From positions 26,367,848 through 26,431,847 of the forward strand of contig NC_079512.1 of assembly GCF_000801105.2 (NCBI RefSeq): DNA of 64,000 nucleotides, read 5' to 3'. This DNA is from Raphanus sativus. Its lineage: Eukaryota; Streptophyta; Magnoliopsida; Brassicales; Brassicaceae. Every line of letters starts with the position of its first letter. Position 1 is the first letter of the stretch. The notes under the pieces are model-generated. The model was not told the DNA's origin. It searched no databases and was given only the letters and a program-made list of their open reading frames with translations. A program made the translations under genes and the position numbers. Positions 17,301 through 29,073 of this stretch are shown one piece after another.

Positions 17301-19569
17301 GCCCTCTTTGTTAACTGTAGTTTTCTCTGAATGTCGTTTAGGATAATTCTTCTCACATTTCCCATTAACCATACATGGTGAATTCATGTTGGCTGCTCCA
17401 CATGGACCATGAATCATCATGTCCTTAACAACATTATACAGCTCTGGCTCTTCATCTTTATCTGGTATTTCAGCAGATATGATCTTGTCTATGTCATCAG
17501 TAGTTGGCAATTTTGAATCAGGATGCATAAAAAGTAGGATGTGAGCATGAGGGAGGCCACGTTTTTGAAACTCCACAGTATACATAGCTGAAAATATCAA
17601 GAAAGCAATCGAGTTAGTAAAAAATCTAATACAAAAAAAATTCAAAACGTGAAACACACAAATACTTACATGAAACAGTTTTTCCCAAAAGCTTCTTCTT
17701 TGTTAAATCATCCATCAAATTGTCAAGCTTCATCTTAAACACCCGACAAATAATGTCAGGTCTGTCTTCAGCTTTCAATCCATGTTTCTGAACGTATCTA
17801 GTAATCTCTGGCCATTTAGGATTGCAAGTGAATGTGATAAAAAGATCAGGGAAACCAAAATGTTTGCAAATGGTCATGGCATCTAGATAGTTATTCTTCA
17901 TGTATCTAGGACTTCCTGTGAAAGATGCTGGCAATACAAACTGCTGACCTTGTTCATTCATATCGATGTTGCCTGCACTCTCAGATTCTTTAATAGAATC
18001 ATAGCTGTCGGATCGCAAACATGTCTGGTTAAACTTGAGGTAACGGAGCCTGTTAGATTCAATTGTTGTGTAAGCATCAACCAGAAATTGCTGAAACAAC
18101 CTTCTTGACTTCAGCAAAACGTTAGACTCATTTTCTCTATCTTGAATCCTGAATGCAAAAAACTGCCTCATGCTTATTGTATCCTTTTTCAACTTCTTAG
18201 TAGCTTCTGTGACTCCCTTCTTAATACCAAGTCGAAATCCATCCTCACCATAAACAAATATTAGAGGATACTGTAATGCAAGGTATGAAACATGAATTTC
18301 ACTTATCCTTTGAAGGTTGCCTGATTTTTCCTCAATAATAATGTCCCTCTTATCCATTCCCAATTGAAAGTCTCCCGGGATTAATGCTGCAACTTCAGAA
18401 GCAGTAGGCATGCTATATGTCCTTCCATCTTTTGTACGGTCACTAACAATCCTCATATGGAGAGTACTCTCGGTTTTATTATCCAATCTGTGTCTAGCTT
18501 GCCGAAATTTGGAGACATATGGATTCACTTCGTCTAGCATAGCTATTACTTTCTGAATGATCTCCTTTTTCAAACCATCTTTCTTGCCTTTGCTGTAAAC
18601 ATTGTTAAAGCAAGTTAAGAAGGTGCAAATCTAGATGAAAGTGTAAAGAAAATGTTTTAAAGAAAAAAAAAAACTATCACAGAATCTACAAACCTCAATG
18701 CGTTTATTCTATTCTCTGCCTCATTTTCTGTGTCGACAATGTATAGTTGACCAAACTTTGCAGACTCCCCATCCCTAGGTTTCAAACTCCCCATCCTATG
18801 GTAGTTTTCACCTTGAAGCTGAAACATTTTTGGTCCCTTTCCTTTAGGAACAGAACGATCAACCTTCCCTCCTATAGAAGTAAATGAAAAGACCATGTTA
18901 TATGGTCGGGTGTTCCTTTGATAATGTTTGCTGAGCTTATCACTTCCATTAAGTAGTCTTTCCATAATCTCGGGGGGTTTCTTTAAAAGAGGCAACTGAA
19001 CTTGACCTTGCATACAACATAAAGTAAAAATGGGTTTCTTGGACTTTCTACTCTTGTTTATGCGTTCACCAAACCACATATACGCTCCACAATGCTCACA
19101 AATATGTGTTGCATCACCTTCATCTACATAATCTACAAAATAGAAATTTAGGTAAATGGACGATTAAAATCTTGTTGTCTTTGTTTTCATACAACTTCAA
19201 ATTCTGCTTGGTAAATTTAGGTTCATGACTTACCAAATTCCTTTTTAGCAGTCTTGGAAGGTTTAGGCTTGGAAGTTTTAGGTTTTGTATTGGAGAAAGC
19301 CTGTTTCATAAGTGCTGCCATTGTAAGAACTCGTTTTTTCTGAGTTTCTGTTTCCTTTGTTTTTGCATTGACGATATTAGCATGTTCTACATCAGAATCT
19401 GTAGTTTCTATGCTACTGCAATCCCATTCTTGATCATCATCGTCACGCATTGTTCCTGTCAAATCCAATGTTTCTCACGTGAATACATTGTTAAATGAAA
19501 ACATTACATAAACGTTACAGAAATCCCAGATAATATAAATGTTACCATTAGATGAAACATCCGACAGGT

Positions 19570-19600
<31 letters not shown>

Positions 19601-20187
19601 GTTATCCAATATAACACGTGAATGTTTGTCACCTGAAGCCACATTGACATCTACAAAACAATCAATTTGAAGTCTAACACCATCTGATATTATATTCACT
19701 AAATAAAACAGCAAGTTACATGGTATTACTAAAATATTATTCTAATACAATCGAGCAAACCATACTTGGTATTTCTGGATTTTGCTTACTCCTTTTCACA
19801 GATTGCAAGCTGCTGACATTTTCTTTGTACTTGCCTAGAAATTTTTTGAAACAGTCTGAATAATATATGGCACATGTAAATAGAAGGAATAACATATCGA
19901 TAGAGTTTGATACCAGTTGCGGGTTTTCTTTTTTTTGTAGGTTCAACTTCCACAAAAATATTCCCTTGAGAAGGTCCCTCAATACCAGAAGATACAGGTA
20001 TGTATGTAAGATCATCCAAAATCCTATTAAATACTGAGCTTAATGGTATTGAATGTTGGGTAGCATTCGGATTAGAGTTTTGTAAACCAATACTTCCCTG
20101 ATTAGTGGCATTAGTTGTAGTATCTCTTCCTTGTCCGCCAATTTCCCTGTTAACATGATTAAAACCATCATATTGTCTTTTTCTCAT
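14371..20187 (-). CDS. Helitron Rep/helicase (HUH endonuclease + PIF1-type helicase)
   Basis: Transposase of the Helitron, multi-exon on the minus strand. From the N-terminus: a low-complexity leader including an Asp run (CAT repeat, 19573-19600); a zinc-binding CEHCGAYMW motif near 19075-19101; the Helitron_like_N region (17670-18590, with [13 protein letters not shown]); the HUH motif in [12 protein letters not shown] (about 17541-17575); the catalytic-tyrosine motif YLFKYINKG (about 17120-17150); then an SF1/PIF1 helicase with GFGGTGKTF (Walker A, about 15811-15837), IIWDEAPMM (about 15577-15605), [17 protein letters not shown] and YVAISRVTS. The exon frames I could follow (19914-20187, 19766-19855, about 18693-19131, 17670-18594, 16980-17587, 16232-16891, 15045-16123, 14371-14965) are open, so a functional protein is plausible. 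Exact splice sites of the N-terminal exons are less certain. Confidence 0.88.
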
Positions 20188-20339
20188 TGTGAAACCTGCA
20201 ATAGATCAAACAGACTTATAATTATTATGAACGTTTGGAGAATAAGTGATCAATGATGATTGTTTTAGAATTGAATAAAAAGTACCTTTGATCTTTATCC
20301 AAATCTGGAAATCTGGTTTCAGTCTAGAGTTTTGCTAAG

Positions 20340-21080
20340 AAAACATAAATGTTTAAGGCTAATATTTGTTTAGATTACAGAACATTTTTAAAGTTACTTG
20401 GCGGGTGAAATTGAAAAAATTTAAAATTTTGTTTCTGGTATTTCTAACAATCGTAATATTGTTTAGAAAATATTCTGTTAGGAACAATATATTATTGTTG
20501 AGATTATATATTATAGTAACATTTTGTAACTTAATAAATTTAATCATTTGACACTTAGAATCCGCGCAAAACAGATATAAATTTAATCGTTTTTTATTTT
20601 ATTACAAAAGTAAAATTGAAATAGTTATTTAAAAATATTAATGTATGATTTTTAGTAGTATGAAAATTTATAGTTTAAAAATTAGTGTTTGAACCTTAAT
20701 ATTTTTGAAATATGAAAATCATATATAAGACACACTCTGTTCGCAACCGATCTGATCATTTTATACATATAAAACATTAGAGTTACTTGTGAAGGATACT
20801 ATATGTACATTAATCACATGGGGTAACAAATGTTCACAGGGCATACTCAAAGGGATTCCAACAATCTTATTTATGGTTTTTCTTTTCAGGATAGTTTGTG
20901 TATAGCATGGGGTAACAAATGTTCGGAGGGCATACTGAAAGGGATTCCAATTACAATATGGCTCAAGTAAGTAATTTAAACTTTGTTTGCATGTAGGTCA
21001 TACATTTATAGAACAAATTAAAAAAATTTATAACTTCAATATATATAAAATGAATGACAATTTTATAAAAACTCATAGTC
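20340..21080. other. Helitron inter-gene spacer with 45-bp exon-like direct repeats
   Basis: Between the two Helitron genes lie two similar 45-bp segments (20817-20861 and 20906-20950), both reading WGNKCSxGILKGIP on the plus strand. The second follows a good acceptor (TTTTCAG at 20883-20889) and is followed by a GTAAGT donor near 20965. They may be captured exon fragments of a host gene, as Helitrons often carry, but I do not recognise the protein. Confidence 0.45.
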
Positions 21081-21228
21081 TATTAAAACTCATCATTTAT
21101 TGAAACTCATAGTTATTGAAAAAAATAAAACGACCAATATAAAAACCCAAATAATAGCAAAACCAAATAATAGCAAAACAACAAATGAAACAAAATCCAA
21201 CCAAATCTTTATCCCCACGCAGCTTTGA

Positions 21229-23567
21229 CTACTCCCCAGCATTCTTTTCCACCTTGATGATCTTAGAGTATCTCTTCTTTGAAGTAGAAGAAATGTCATG
21301 AACAGCTTTGTCTACTTTTCGTTTTGACAGTGGAGTTGAAGATGAACATGTGTTGTCTTCACTTTCAATGCTAACAAAAGATACCTACAAAAAAAAATGT
21401 GATTAGGATATTTAAGTTCAAAAGTTAAATGATGCTTAATCTTATACTTTATTAAAAACAGTGAAAACTTTAACAAACCTGTTCTGATGGACGATCAGAT
21501 GAAACAATGTCAGTCTGATTGGTGTCTTCAGTTTTATCATCGTCAGACTGTAAGATTATTTCATCAGCAGACCAAGTCTTCCCAATATTAAATATATTGG
21601 ATCCATAATCAACATTGTCTTTGCTCACGTAGACACCAAATTTGAAAGTTTTTCCAATCATATCAGTAATAACGTCAGGCAAGTCTTCTGGATCCTCAAC
21701 CTTCATAGAAAGATATAAAAATTTCATAATTGTCAAATTCAAACCATAATTTGCAAGTTAAATGACTAACTATACATACCTCTTCCAGAGAACCATTTAA
21801 GAGCACTTCAGCACTTATTCCCAAAATGGGTTCAGCAATGGTATCAAGCAACATCACTTTAGTTTCACCAGTCTCATCCTTTAGTAGGAGATGTAGTTTA
21901 AACCTAACAGCAGTGGATAAATTAGTGAAGTCATAGATCGTAAACATAATTGATTCAAGTTAAAGAAACATACTTAGGTGCAACATTGGTTACTGACTGA
22001 TGGCATGTTTCACAATACCACAAATGTTTCACTGGCACCAAATCCTTGTTAGTAATGTTAGTCACCTTCTTGTAGTGGCACTTAATACAACCAAAATAGT
22101 ACCATGCATAGTCTGTGTCTATTGCATAAACTGTTGCTCTAACAATGCATTTCTCAATCTAAAAAAATAACATTCTGTGTTAGTAAATGTTTAAGGCTAT
22201 AATGCAAAACAATTTATCAGTAAAAAGTAAATGTGTAGATTATAATACAAAACAATTTATCAGTAAAAATGTAAAATTAACCTCAGTTGCCATTACGATA
22301 TCCAAAATTGTTCTCTCTGGATAAAGAGACCACTTATCTGGTTGGCGTTTGTTTCCTTGAGGTTTTACAACCTCAAGAGAACCAGCAGTGAGAGCCAACT
22401 TATTATCTGGCATCCTAAAAGGGTTATAAAACATTTGCGTAAGAACGTTTGTATATTAAGCACAAGATAAAATTATTATGAGATTAGAATAGAACGTATT
22501 ACATTAGATAGTCATTCACATCAAATCCAGACGGATTGATCTCCACACTTGAAATTTCAAATGCACTTGTGACCTGGACTTGGCCTACAATAATTTTTAA
22601 AAATTACTACTTTTAATCAAAATCATATTATAAGTTACGAATCCTTCATAGTTTAGTAGATATTTTACCTTTGTAAACATTGATTTTAGCAAATCTCAGT
22701 AAACAGATAAAATTTTTATCCACTTGAGCGACTTTGTATGCATATAGCATATGTTCAGCAAAACGACCCCAAAGACAACATGCTATTTGGAGACCACTGT
22801 CAAAGAAAAGAAAGTAAAAACAATAAACACACATTTATATACATGTGAAATGTCTATTTGCGAAAGGTTGTATTCATAACTTACTCTGTATCCCTCAAAG
22901 TAAGTTCCAGCTTCTTCGTTTCTTTACTTTGGACTGGAACAACTTGCATATCTCCAATCTCGGTTGCTTGACCAACAACATCTTCAACAACATATAAAAA
23001 AATATTAATATCATTATATATAAACAAAAAGATAGATAGATTTATGAGGAAAACAGTTAAGTTACCAATAAGAAAATTAGAATCAAGACTTCCATTAATG
23101 ATTTCCTGAAACGTTGCTAATGACAAAAAACAGTCGTCATTTTTCAGAGAGGATTCGGTGACGTTGGAGCTATTTATGATCGACAGCTTGAATCCATGGC
23201 TAGTCGGTCGGTACTTTCCAGCAGTTGGGGTCACTGAGAAATTCTCAATGAACCTCCACTGTCCAACGTGCAGTTTCTTAACACGACCAAGGAAGACTCT
23301 TTTGCAGGTACAATGAATTTTAACACCCTACATTAACATTAAAAAAATATAGTTTAGTCGATTGCAGATCAAACTTTGTTAGAATAACAGATAACAAACA
23401 GAAACACTTACTGTCTTGTCTGCTAGTATGAAGTGAAGAGAGTCTCCACCAGGGTAATTCGAATGTTGAGTCCATGAATGTAGTACTTTTACTTCAATCT
23501 TCCAAGTTGTTTTAAATGGTTTGACATTTTTCAACAACGTTATTCCGTCGGATGTAACCATAGCCAT
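21229..23567 (-). CDS. RPA70-like single-strand DNA-binding protein of the Helitron
   Basis: Plant Helitrons often carry a gene related to the large subunit of replication protein A, thought to help handle the single-stranded transposition intermediate. The first exon (23412-23567) starts MAMVTSDG and continues through FKTTWKIEVKVLHSW, the usual start of these DUF223/OB-fold proteins. Exon 2 (about 23067-23327) begins GVKIHC. Further exons follow, including a zinc-ribbon-like region near 22000-22100 with two Cys-x2-Cys pairs (IKCHY, YCETCH). The last exon is basic (SKRKVDKAVHD, KKRYSKIIKVEK) with a stop at 21229-21231. All frames I followed are open. Codon use is AT-rich like the rest of the element. 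Exact internal splice sites are approximate. Confidence 0.82.
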
Positions 23568-24580
23568 TTGGGAGTTTTGTTTGTCGAGATGTGATGAAAA
23601 GATTAGGTGATGGAAGCCTTTTTATAGTGGAAGCATCGAGAGCATATTCTGAATCTGATATTTTAAATTTTATACGGTTGTATCGATAGGGATTAGGATA
23701 TAATTTTGTTAAGATTTAGAAGATATATCATAATATTTCTGTTATAATCTTTTAATTGATTTAAAGTTTGATATTATCTGGCTTTTTCACATCGATTATT
23801 ATCTTGATAAAATATAGGTTAGTTGAGATTTTAAACATTTAAGTAGTAGAATATTCTCATCTAATATTATCATGCGATATTATCTTCACAAAAATATAGG
23901 TAATTGGATTTTAAACTTCTATTTTCTGTCTAACAGTGGTTTATTGTTGTTTATTAGGAAAATCGGGTCGATGGAGTGTATACCAAGTCCTGTAAACCAA
24001 TGATAAAGGTCCAAAAGATATCGTCTCTTTCACGTGCTGAAAAGCTAGAAGATGAAACTGGTAGAAGAGTGTTATATTGAAAACGAACTAATATAGATTT
24101 GGAATTATAAATAATATCAAATAGTGAACAGGAAGTGAAAGGTGATCACAGAAAATATGAGGTAATAATAAGAACAAACTGATGTATTATGTAAGTGAAG
24201 AGTTGTACCTTTGACTCATAAGAAAATTATGATTTTGGGTAACATTGTTGATGATGTATATTTGATTATAAATATGGATTGATTGTCTTATTAGTATGCT
24301 CGATGAAGAACTTATATATGAGTGTAATATGTATGGTAAGTACGTAAATGTTTATTATAAATATAGTTTAAAAATATGACTATAACTGATGTATTCGTTG
24401 AAGATGTGTTGGATTATAAAGGTTGGTAGTTATCCATAATTATTAATAGTGTATTAATAGTGTATTAAATTATAAAAGATACTATCGAAATTATTATATT
24501 AGTTGGGTTACGAAATAGATGGTCCTATGTAGACTTCTTTTAAGTAGATAAAAAAGATGTCTCTATTTTAATAGGATAGA
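23568..24580. other. Helitron 5' region, non-coding
   Basis: About 1 kb of very AT-rich sequence upstream of the RPA-like gene, ending at the Helitron 5' terminus. It probably holds the promoter of that gene. A short repeat of ATTAATAGTGT occurs near 24439-24468. No gene seen. Confidence 0.6.
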
Positions 24581-25155
24581 TGGAGAATTATGTACCAAAC
24601 TAAATTAAATATGCTAAACTATTTTTTTTTTTAAATAGATCCACTCTATAGTGAGTGTGTTTTGCATTTCGAAACCCACTGCACATATTTTTAAAAAATA
24701 TTTGTAAAATAATTTTGTCGCTTATTTGGTTAAAGATATATTTTCTCTCTCTCTCTTATATTCTTACTTTCTGTTAGCTCCACAAATAGAAAGTGAAAGA
24801 CGATCGATTGTGTCGCGGCGATTCTCTGTAAAAAGTCGCCGCCGGAGATTCGCGGTTCTCGCCGATCGTTTTCCGCCGGATTTTTGTGCTTTTCCCCCAT
24901 CTTACATTCGTTGCGGTTTTATCTTCTCTCTCTCCCTTTCTCTCCAATTTTGAAATTTCCTCCACTTGTCAAGTGATAGTTCCATCCCCGACACGAGTTT
25001 TGTTCGGTTTCTGGTAATAAGAATCAGTGACAGACAGTATCTGCTTCACCCTCCTTGTAAAGGTCTAGACTTTAGACGAATAGAGTAGTCTGTGTTTTCG
25101 ATAGGTTTTTTTTTGAGTGATAACAGAGTTTGTATTGAAAGAGAGGTGTGTAATA

Positions 25156-27682
25156 ATGGGAGATATAACTTGGGTCGAAGAAGGTAACAGCAACCTGACC
25201 AGTTCCAGGAAAAGGAAAGCGAGACCCAAACGGTTCGAGTTTGTAGGATGGGGTTCGAGACAGCTCATCGAGTTTCTCCAATCTATTGGCAAAGATACAA
25301 CAACCAAGATCTCCAGGTTCGAGGTCAGCGAGACTATCTCGAGGTACATTGCCGAGAACGGTCTCGTAGATTCGTCGAGCAAGAAGAGAGCTACGTGCGA
25401 CGATAGGCTCATGTCCCTTTTCGGGGTTAAGTCGATACTGAGGATCAAAGTGTATGATCTACTGGAAAAGCATTACGAGGAGAACCGGGACGATGCGGAT
25501 TTTGATTATCTGTACGAGGATGAGGCGGCGCAGATCGTGAGCCGTTCGGAGAAGGTGGTTAGGATAAGGAAGGTTGTGAGGGAGAAACCTAGAGGTGGTG
25601 CTTTTGCTGCAATAGTGAGTGAGAATGTCAAGCTTGTCTACTTGAGGAAGAGTCTGGTTCAGGAGCTGGTTAAGTCTCGGGACGGTTTTGAGGGTAAGAT
25701 GTTGGGAAGCTTTGTGAGGATCAAGTCTGACCCTAATGATTACCTTCAGAACAACCCTTATCAGCTTGTTCAGGTCACAGGTAATTTTTTCTGAAAGTAT
25801 ATTTTTGATTTAAGTCTGGTTTGTTCGTGTGTTTATGGACAAGAAGATAATTACATCTTTAGTGATCATGTCCCATGCCTAAAGATGTCTGGTCTGCAGT
25901 AGAGAAAGCTGAGTTCTCTTTGTACTTTTTTTGTTTTGTCTGTTATCTAGGCGTGAAGAAAGAACCTGGGACTGATGATTTTCTCCTTCAGGTTACAAAT
26001 TATGTGAAAGACGTTTCTATCTCTGCGCTATCTGACGATGATTTCTCCAAGGTAATTTGCTTAGAAAATATTGTTCACCGGGTTTCTATTCTTTTAGCTA
26101 TCTTAGATGTACTTATCTTTCATTATAGAAATTGTTGGACTGATGTACATTCTAGCCTTGTAGTTTATGGATTGATTATTAGATTTTCTGAAAATACGCA
26201 GGAGGAATGTGAAGATTTGCATCAGAGAATAAAGAACGGTTCTCCTAAGCAGCCTACAATTGTAAGTTTGCTTTTTTCTATAAGAAGGCGGAATATACTT
26301 GTTTTGGTGGAGGCTCTCTATTAATGATCTGTCACCTATACTAACAACTCTTTCACCTTTTCTGCTTATGGCGTTTTAAGATTTTGTGTCTTTTGTGGCT
26401 ATTTAATCAAAATTCATTTGAACCCTTTGGATAGGTGGAGATGGAAGAAAAGGCTCGAAGTTTACATGAAGATCAGACTAAACACGTATGCTTGCTTGCT
26501 AACTTTCTCTTCTGCTTCATTTCTTTATCTTCTTCTATTTACCTTGCCCCGTGGTCCTATTTTCTTTTGACGGACTCAACTCTTGTTTGAACTCTTTAGT
26601 GGCTTGGAAGAGAATTGGCATTGTTACAAAAGCGTATTGCCCGGGCCACTGAGAAGGGATGGCGAAGAGAATATCCTTTTGTTACTATATATAACTTTGT
26701 TATACTTTGAAATGAATAAATATCATTCCGATAGTGAGTTCTTAATTGTTTTTTCTTGATTTAATGAGTTGTTACGCTGTCTGAGTATCTGGAAAAGAGG
26801 GAGCTTCTTCAGACTCCAGAAGAACAGTCCCGGCTATTTCGTGAAGTTCCGGAAGTTCTTGGAGAGGAACTTTTACCAAACCTTGAAGCGTCCCCTGAGG
26901 CTCACGAAAGTGACAATGAACAACGGTTGAGCGAATCTCCAATATCAAGCATCCAAGAAACTCCAGAAGTCCGCAACCTCTTTGGTCGAGAAGATCAGCA
27001 GTGCAATGGTTTTCTCATGTCAAAATCCAGCACACTTCCGGGAATCACGCCTTATGCGATGGACCTAAACGGGAGGTTGCCAACATGGACTGCTTCTTCT
27101 GCAGGTGCGTCATTCCAATGTATAGGGTTCTTGTTTCAGTGTGTTTGCATCTTACCATGGCTATGCGTTGGTTTTGATCTTTTAAAGATTCGAGATTGAT
27201 TTGCATCAACTGGTTTGTTTGTTAATAGCTCTCTCTATCGTATTACAGGTGATGAATATCTTCATAGAGGTGTAGAGCAGCCAGCAAATGGCATCACTTG
27301 GGAAGAAGAAACGCCAACTAAAGAGCCTGAAGTTTCTCAGCTTCAGTCAAGCACACCAGCAGTATCGAATCATAACAACGGGTCTCAAGCTCAACCAAAT
27401 CCGTCAGAGATAATAGAACTGAGCGATGGTGATGAAGATGAGAACGGTGATGGAGAGACTCTAGACCCTACAGTTGAACATGTTGAGGTTCTGTCTTATG
27501 ATAGAGAGAAGGCAAACTGGTTGTACAAAGATCCTCAGGGTGATATACAGGGACCTTTCTCTCTCAAAGAACTCAAAGCTTGGAACGACGCAGAGTACTT
27601 CTACAAAGGCTTCAAGGTTTGGATGGCAGGACAGAGTTTGGACTCTGCGGTTATACTAACCGATGTTCTTCGTCAAGTTTAG
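25156..27682 (+). CDS. SWIB/MDM2, Plus-3 and GYF domain protein (complete, 7 exons)
   Basis: Putative chromatin or transcription-associated protein, corresponding to Arabidopsis At5g08430 by recall. Exons: 25156-25780, 25951-26051, 26202-26261, 26435-26485, 26600-26670, 26776-27104 and 27249-27682, giving 1671 nt and 556 aa. The basic N-terminus (SRKRKARPKRFEF) leads into the SWIB domain (about residues 20-105: GWGSRQLIEFLQSIGKD to KVYDLLEKHY). The Plus-3 domain follows (about 150-275, including LGSFVRIKSDPNDYLQ), then an acidic, variable middle. A C-terminal GYF domain closes the protein (WLYKDPQGDIQGPF). Intron 5 is a U12-type AT-AC intron. I start at MGDITW; an in-frame upstream ATG at 25117 is absent from copy 1. 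The Helitron ends 575 bp upstream of the start, inside the likely promoter. Confidence 0.92.
26671..26775 (+). other. U12-type AT-AC intron in the SWIB/Plus-3/GYF gene
   Basis: The donor is ATATCCTTTT, a perfect match to the U12 5' splice consensus. TTTCTTGAT at 26752-26760 matches the U12 branch site in 8 of 9 positions, with the branch A 16 nt before the end. The intron ends in AC (GAGTTGTTAC/GCTGTC). Joining 26670 to 26776 restores WRRELSEYLEKREL and makes the whole CDS a multiple of three; no GT-AG alternative does so. It appears again at 41790-41894. Confidence 0.94.
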
Positions 27683-28116
27683 CTAATGGAGTTACTTGAA
27701 GTAGATTCAGTGAAAAGTGGTTTTCGGAGTATTTGTCTTTAGATTGAATTAGAATTTTGCTTCTCCATTTCAGTAAACAGCAAATAAAAGAAAACCGTAG
27801 TAGCATTTTTTATGATTTTAAAGTTAAAGACTCCATGAGATGAACAGATTGTTGTTTTTATCAAATCATCTATTCAACAGAATCTTGTCTATATTTATTG
27901 TGATTAGTGAATAATCTGGAGTCTGAAACTAATCACATGATCTTAAACACCTTATTCAAAAAAAAATCCCCACAAACTAAAGTAACAGAAAAAATCCACT
28001 CAAAGGAACAAGTCTGAATATATTCACTCAAGTCCTCTTTACACATATTTTTTCTTATACCTAAAACCTTAAAGAGCACTACCCATATCACAAAAGGTAT
28101 TCTCTTCTCTCAGACG
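27683..28116. other. Convergent 3' spacer SWIB / MYBS2
   Basis: 434 bp of AT-rich sequence between the stops of two convergent genes. It must contain both 3' UTRs and polyadenylation regions. No other feature is visible. Confidence 0.6.
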
Positions 28117-29073
28117 TTACCTATGAGCCGTTGGTGTACGCGGCATGGTGTACGGCATCTGGCTCATGTTCACTGGTGCACCAGGGACTGGAGCAGCAAA
28201 AGCCATGTGAGGTGGAGCTGGGAGGCTCACAGGTGTTCCAACTACTGGTTGACCTATGCTTGGTGTTCCGTACGTAGGAGGTGGTTGAGAGGCGGCTTGC
28301 TTTGCTGGATTGTTTCCTCCTCCTCCAGCAACACCAGCAGCAGCAGAAGCAGAACCGTTGTTGTTGTTGTTGTTGTTGTTGTTGTTATTGTTCTGACCGG
28401 TGATCGGTCCTTGTGGCGTTGAGACATCTGCGTCACCAACACTAGTGATGTCGTGAATGCTCGTTCGTCTTCTCTCTTTGTTCATCGAGTTCAGACGAAT
28501 GAAGTACTTCTGAGCGTGGCTAGCGACTTGAGTCGGTGTTCTTGTCACCACGAAGTTACGAGAAATGCTACGCCAGTCACCTTTCCCGTACTTATCCAAA
28601 CCAAGAAGAAACAACCTGCAACCACAGAAAGAGGAACAAAGACCATTAACGTTTCTGTCAAACAGATTAGCATCTCATCAAACAAAACAAAGAGTTCACC
28701 TGTGCTCATCCTCGGTCCAGGCAATACCCTTTCTCCGTTCTTGATCTGCCTTTGCTTTACTTCCCTGATTAGACTCATTTCCTCCTCCTTTCTTAGTACT
28801 TCCTCCATCATCACCACCACCACCAGTTGATCCTCCCTGAGGAGAACCGTAGGAAGGAAGTGGGACGCATCCTGATTCGATATTACTAACATCCTCAACT
28901 AAAAGCTCGTAGTGTTCTTTAATCTGCTCAACGCTTTTCCCCGGAACATCTGCAGCAATCTTCTCCCACTTTTCCTCGGATTCATCTGTGTAACTAGCAA
29001 GAGCTCTCTCGAAGGCTATATCATCATCCCTACTCCACGCAGAAGAACCATCACTAACTTCCTCCACAGTCAT
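28117..29073 (-). CDS. MYBS2: MYB-related transcription factor, MYBS2-like (2 exons)
   Basis: Nuclear transcription factor of the SHAQKYF class, which in Arabidopsis acts in sugar and ABA-related gene control. Exons on the minus strand: 28700-29073 and 28117-28615, giving 873 nt and 290 aa. The N-terminal SANT/MYB repeat starts [16 protein letters not shown] and ends near HYELLVEDV. The second MYB repeat spans the intron ([27 protein letters not shown]) and ends with SHAQKYF. A poly-Asn tract coded by GTT repeats (about 28357-28392) and a Pro/Ala-rich tail follow, ending [10 protein letters not shown] start at MTVEEV; a Met 4 codons upstream is also in frame. This corresponds to At5g08520 by recall and synteny. 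Confidence 0.92.

Larger units (their letters stand above)
12573..24580 (-). mobile_element. Complete autonomous-type Helitron (12,008 bp)
   Basis: A rolling-circle transposon read on the minus strand. Its 5' end is at 24580 (TCTATCC...) and its 3' end at 12573 (...CTAG). Hallmarks seen: 5' TC, 3' CTAG, an 18-nt perfect stem near the 3' end ending 11 nt before the terminus, insertion between host A and T, and no target duplication. Both ends are proved by the empty site at 6930/6931: flanks AAAAACAA (to 12572) and TGGAGAATTA (from 24581) join exactly into that sequence. It carries a Rep/helicase gene and an RPA-like gene, the usual plant autonomous set. The copy lies in the tail-to-head spacer between KRR1 copy 2 and the complete SWIB gene. 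Confidence 0.96.

Noticed and set aside
19573..19600. CAT repeat as a CRISPR-like or regulatory array
   Set aside because: A simple trinucleotide run coding Asp in the Helitron leader; there are no spacers.
28123..28422. Plus-strand open frame with a Val run
   Set aside because: Antisense shadow of MYBS2 exon 2; the run is the GTT repeat read on the other strand.
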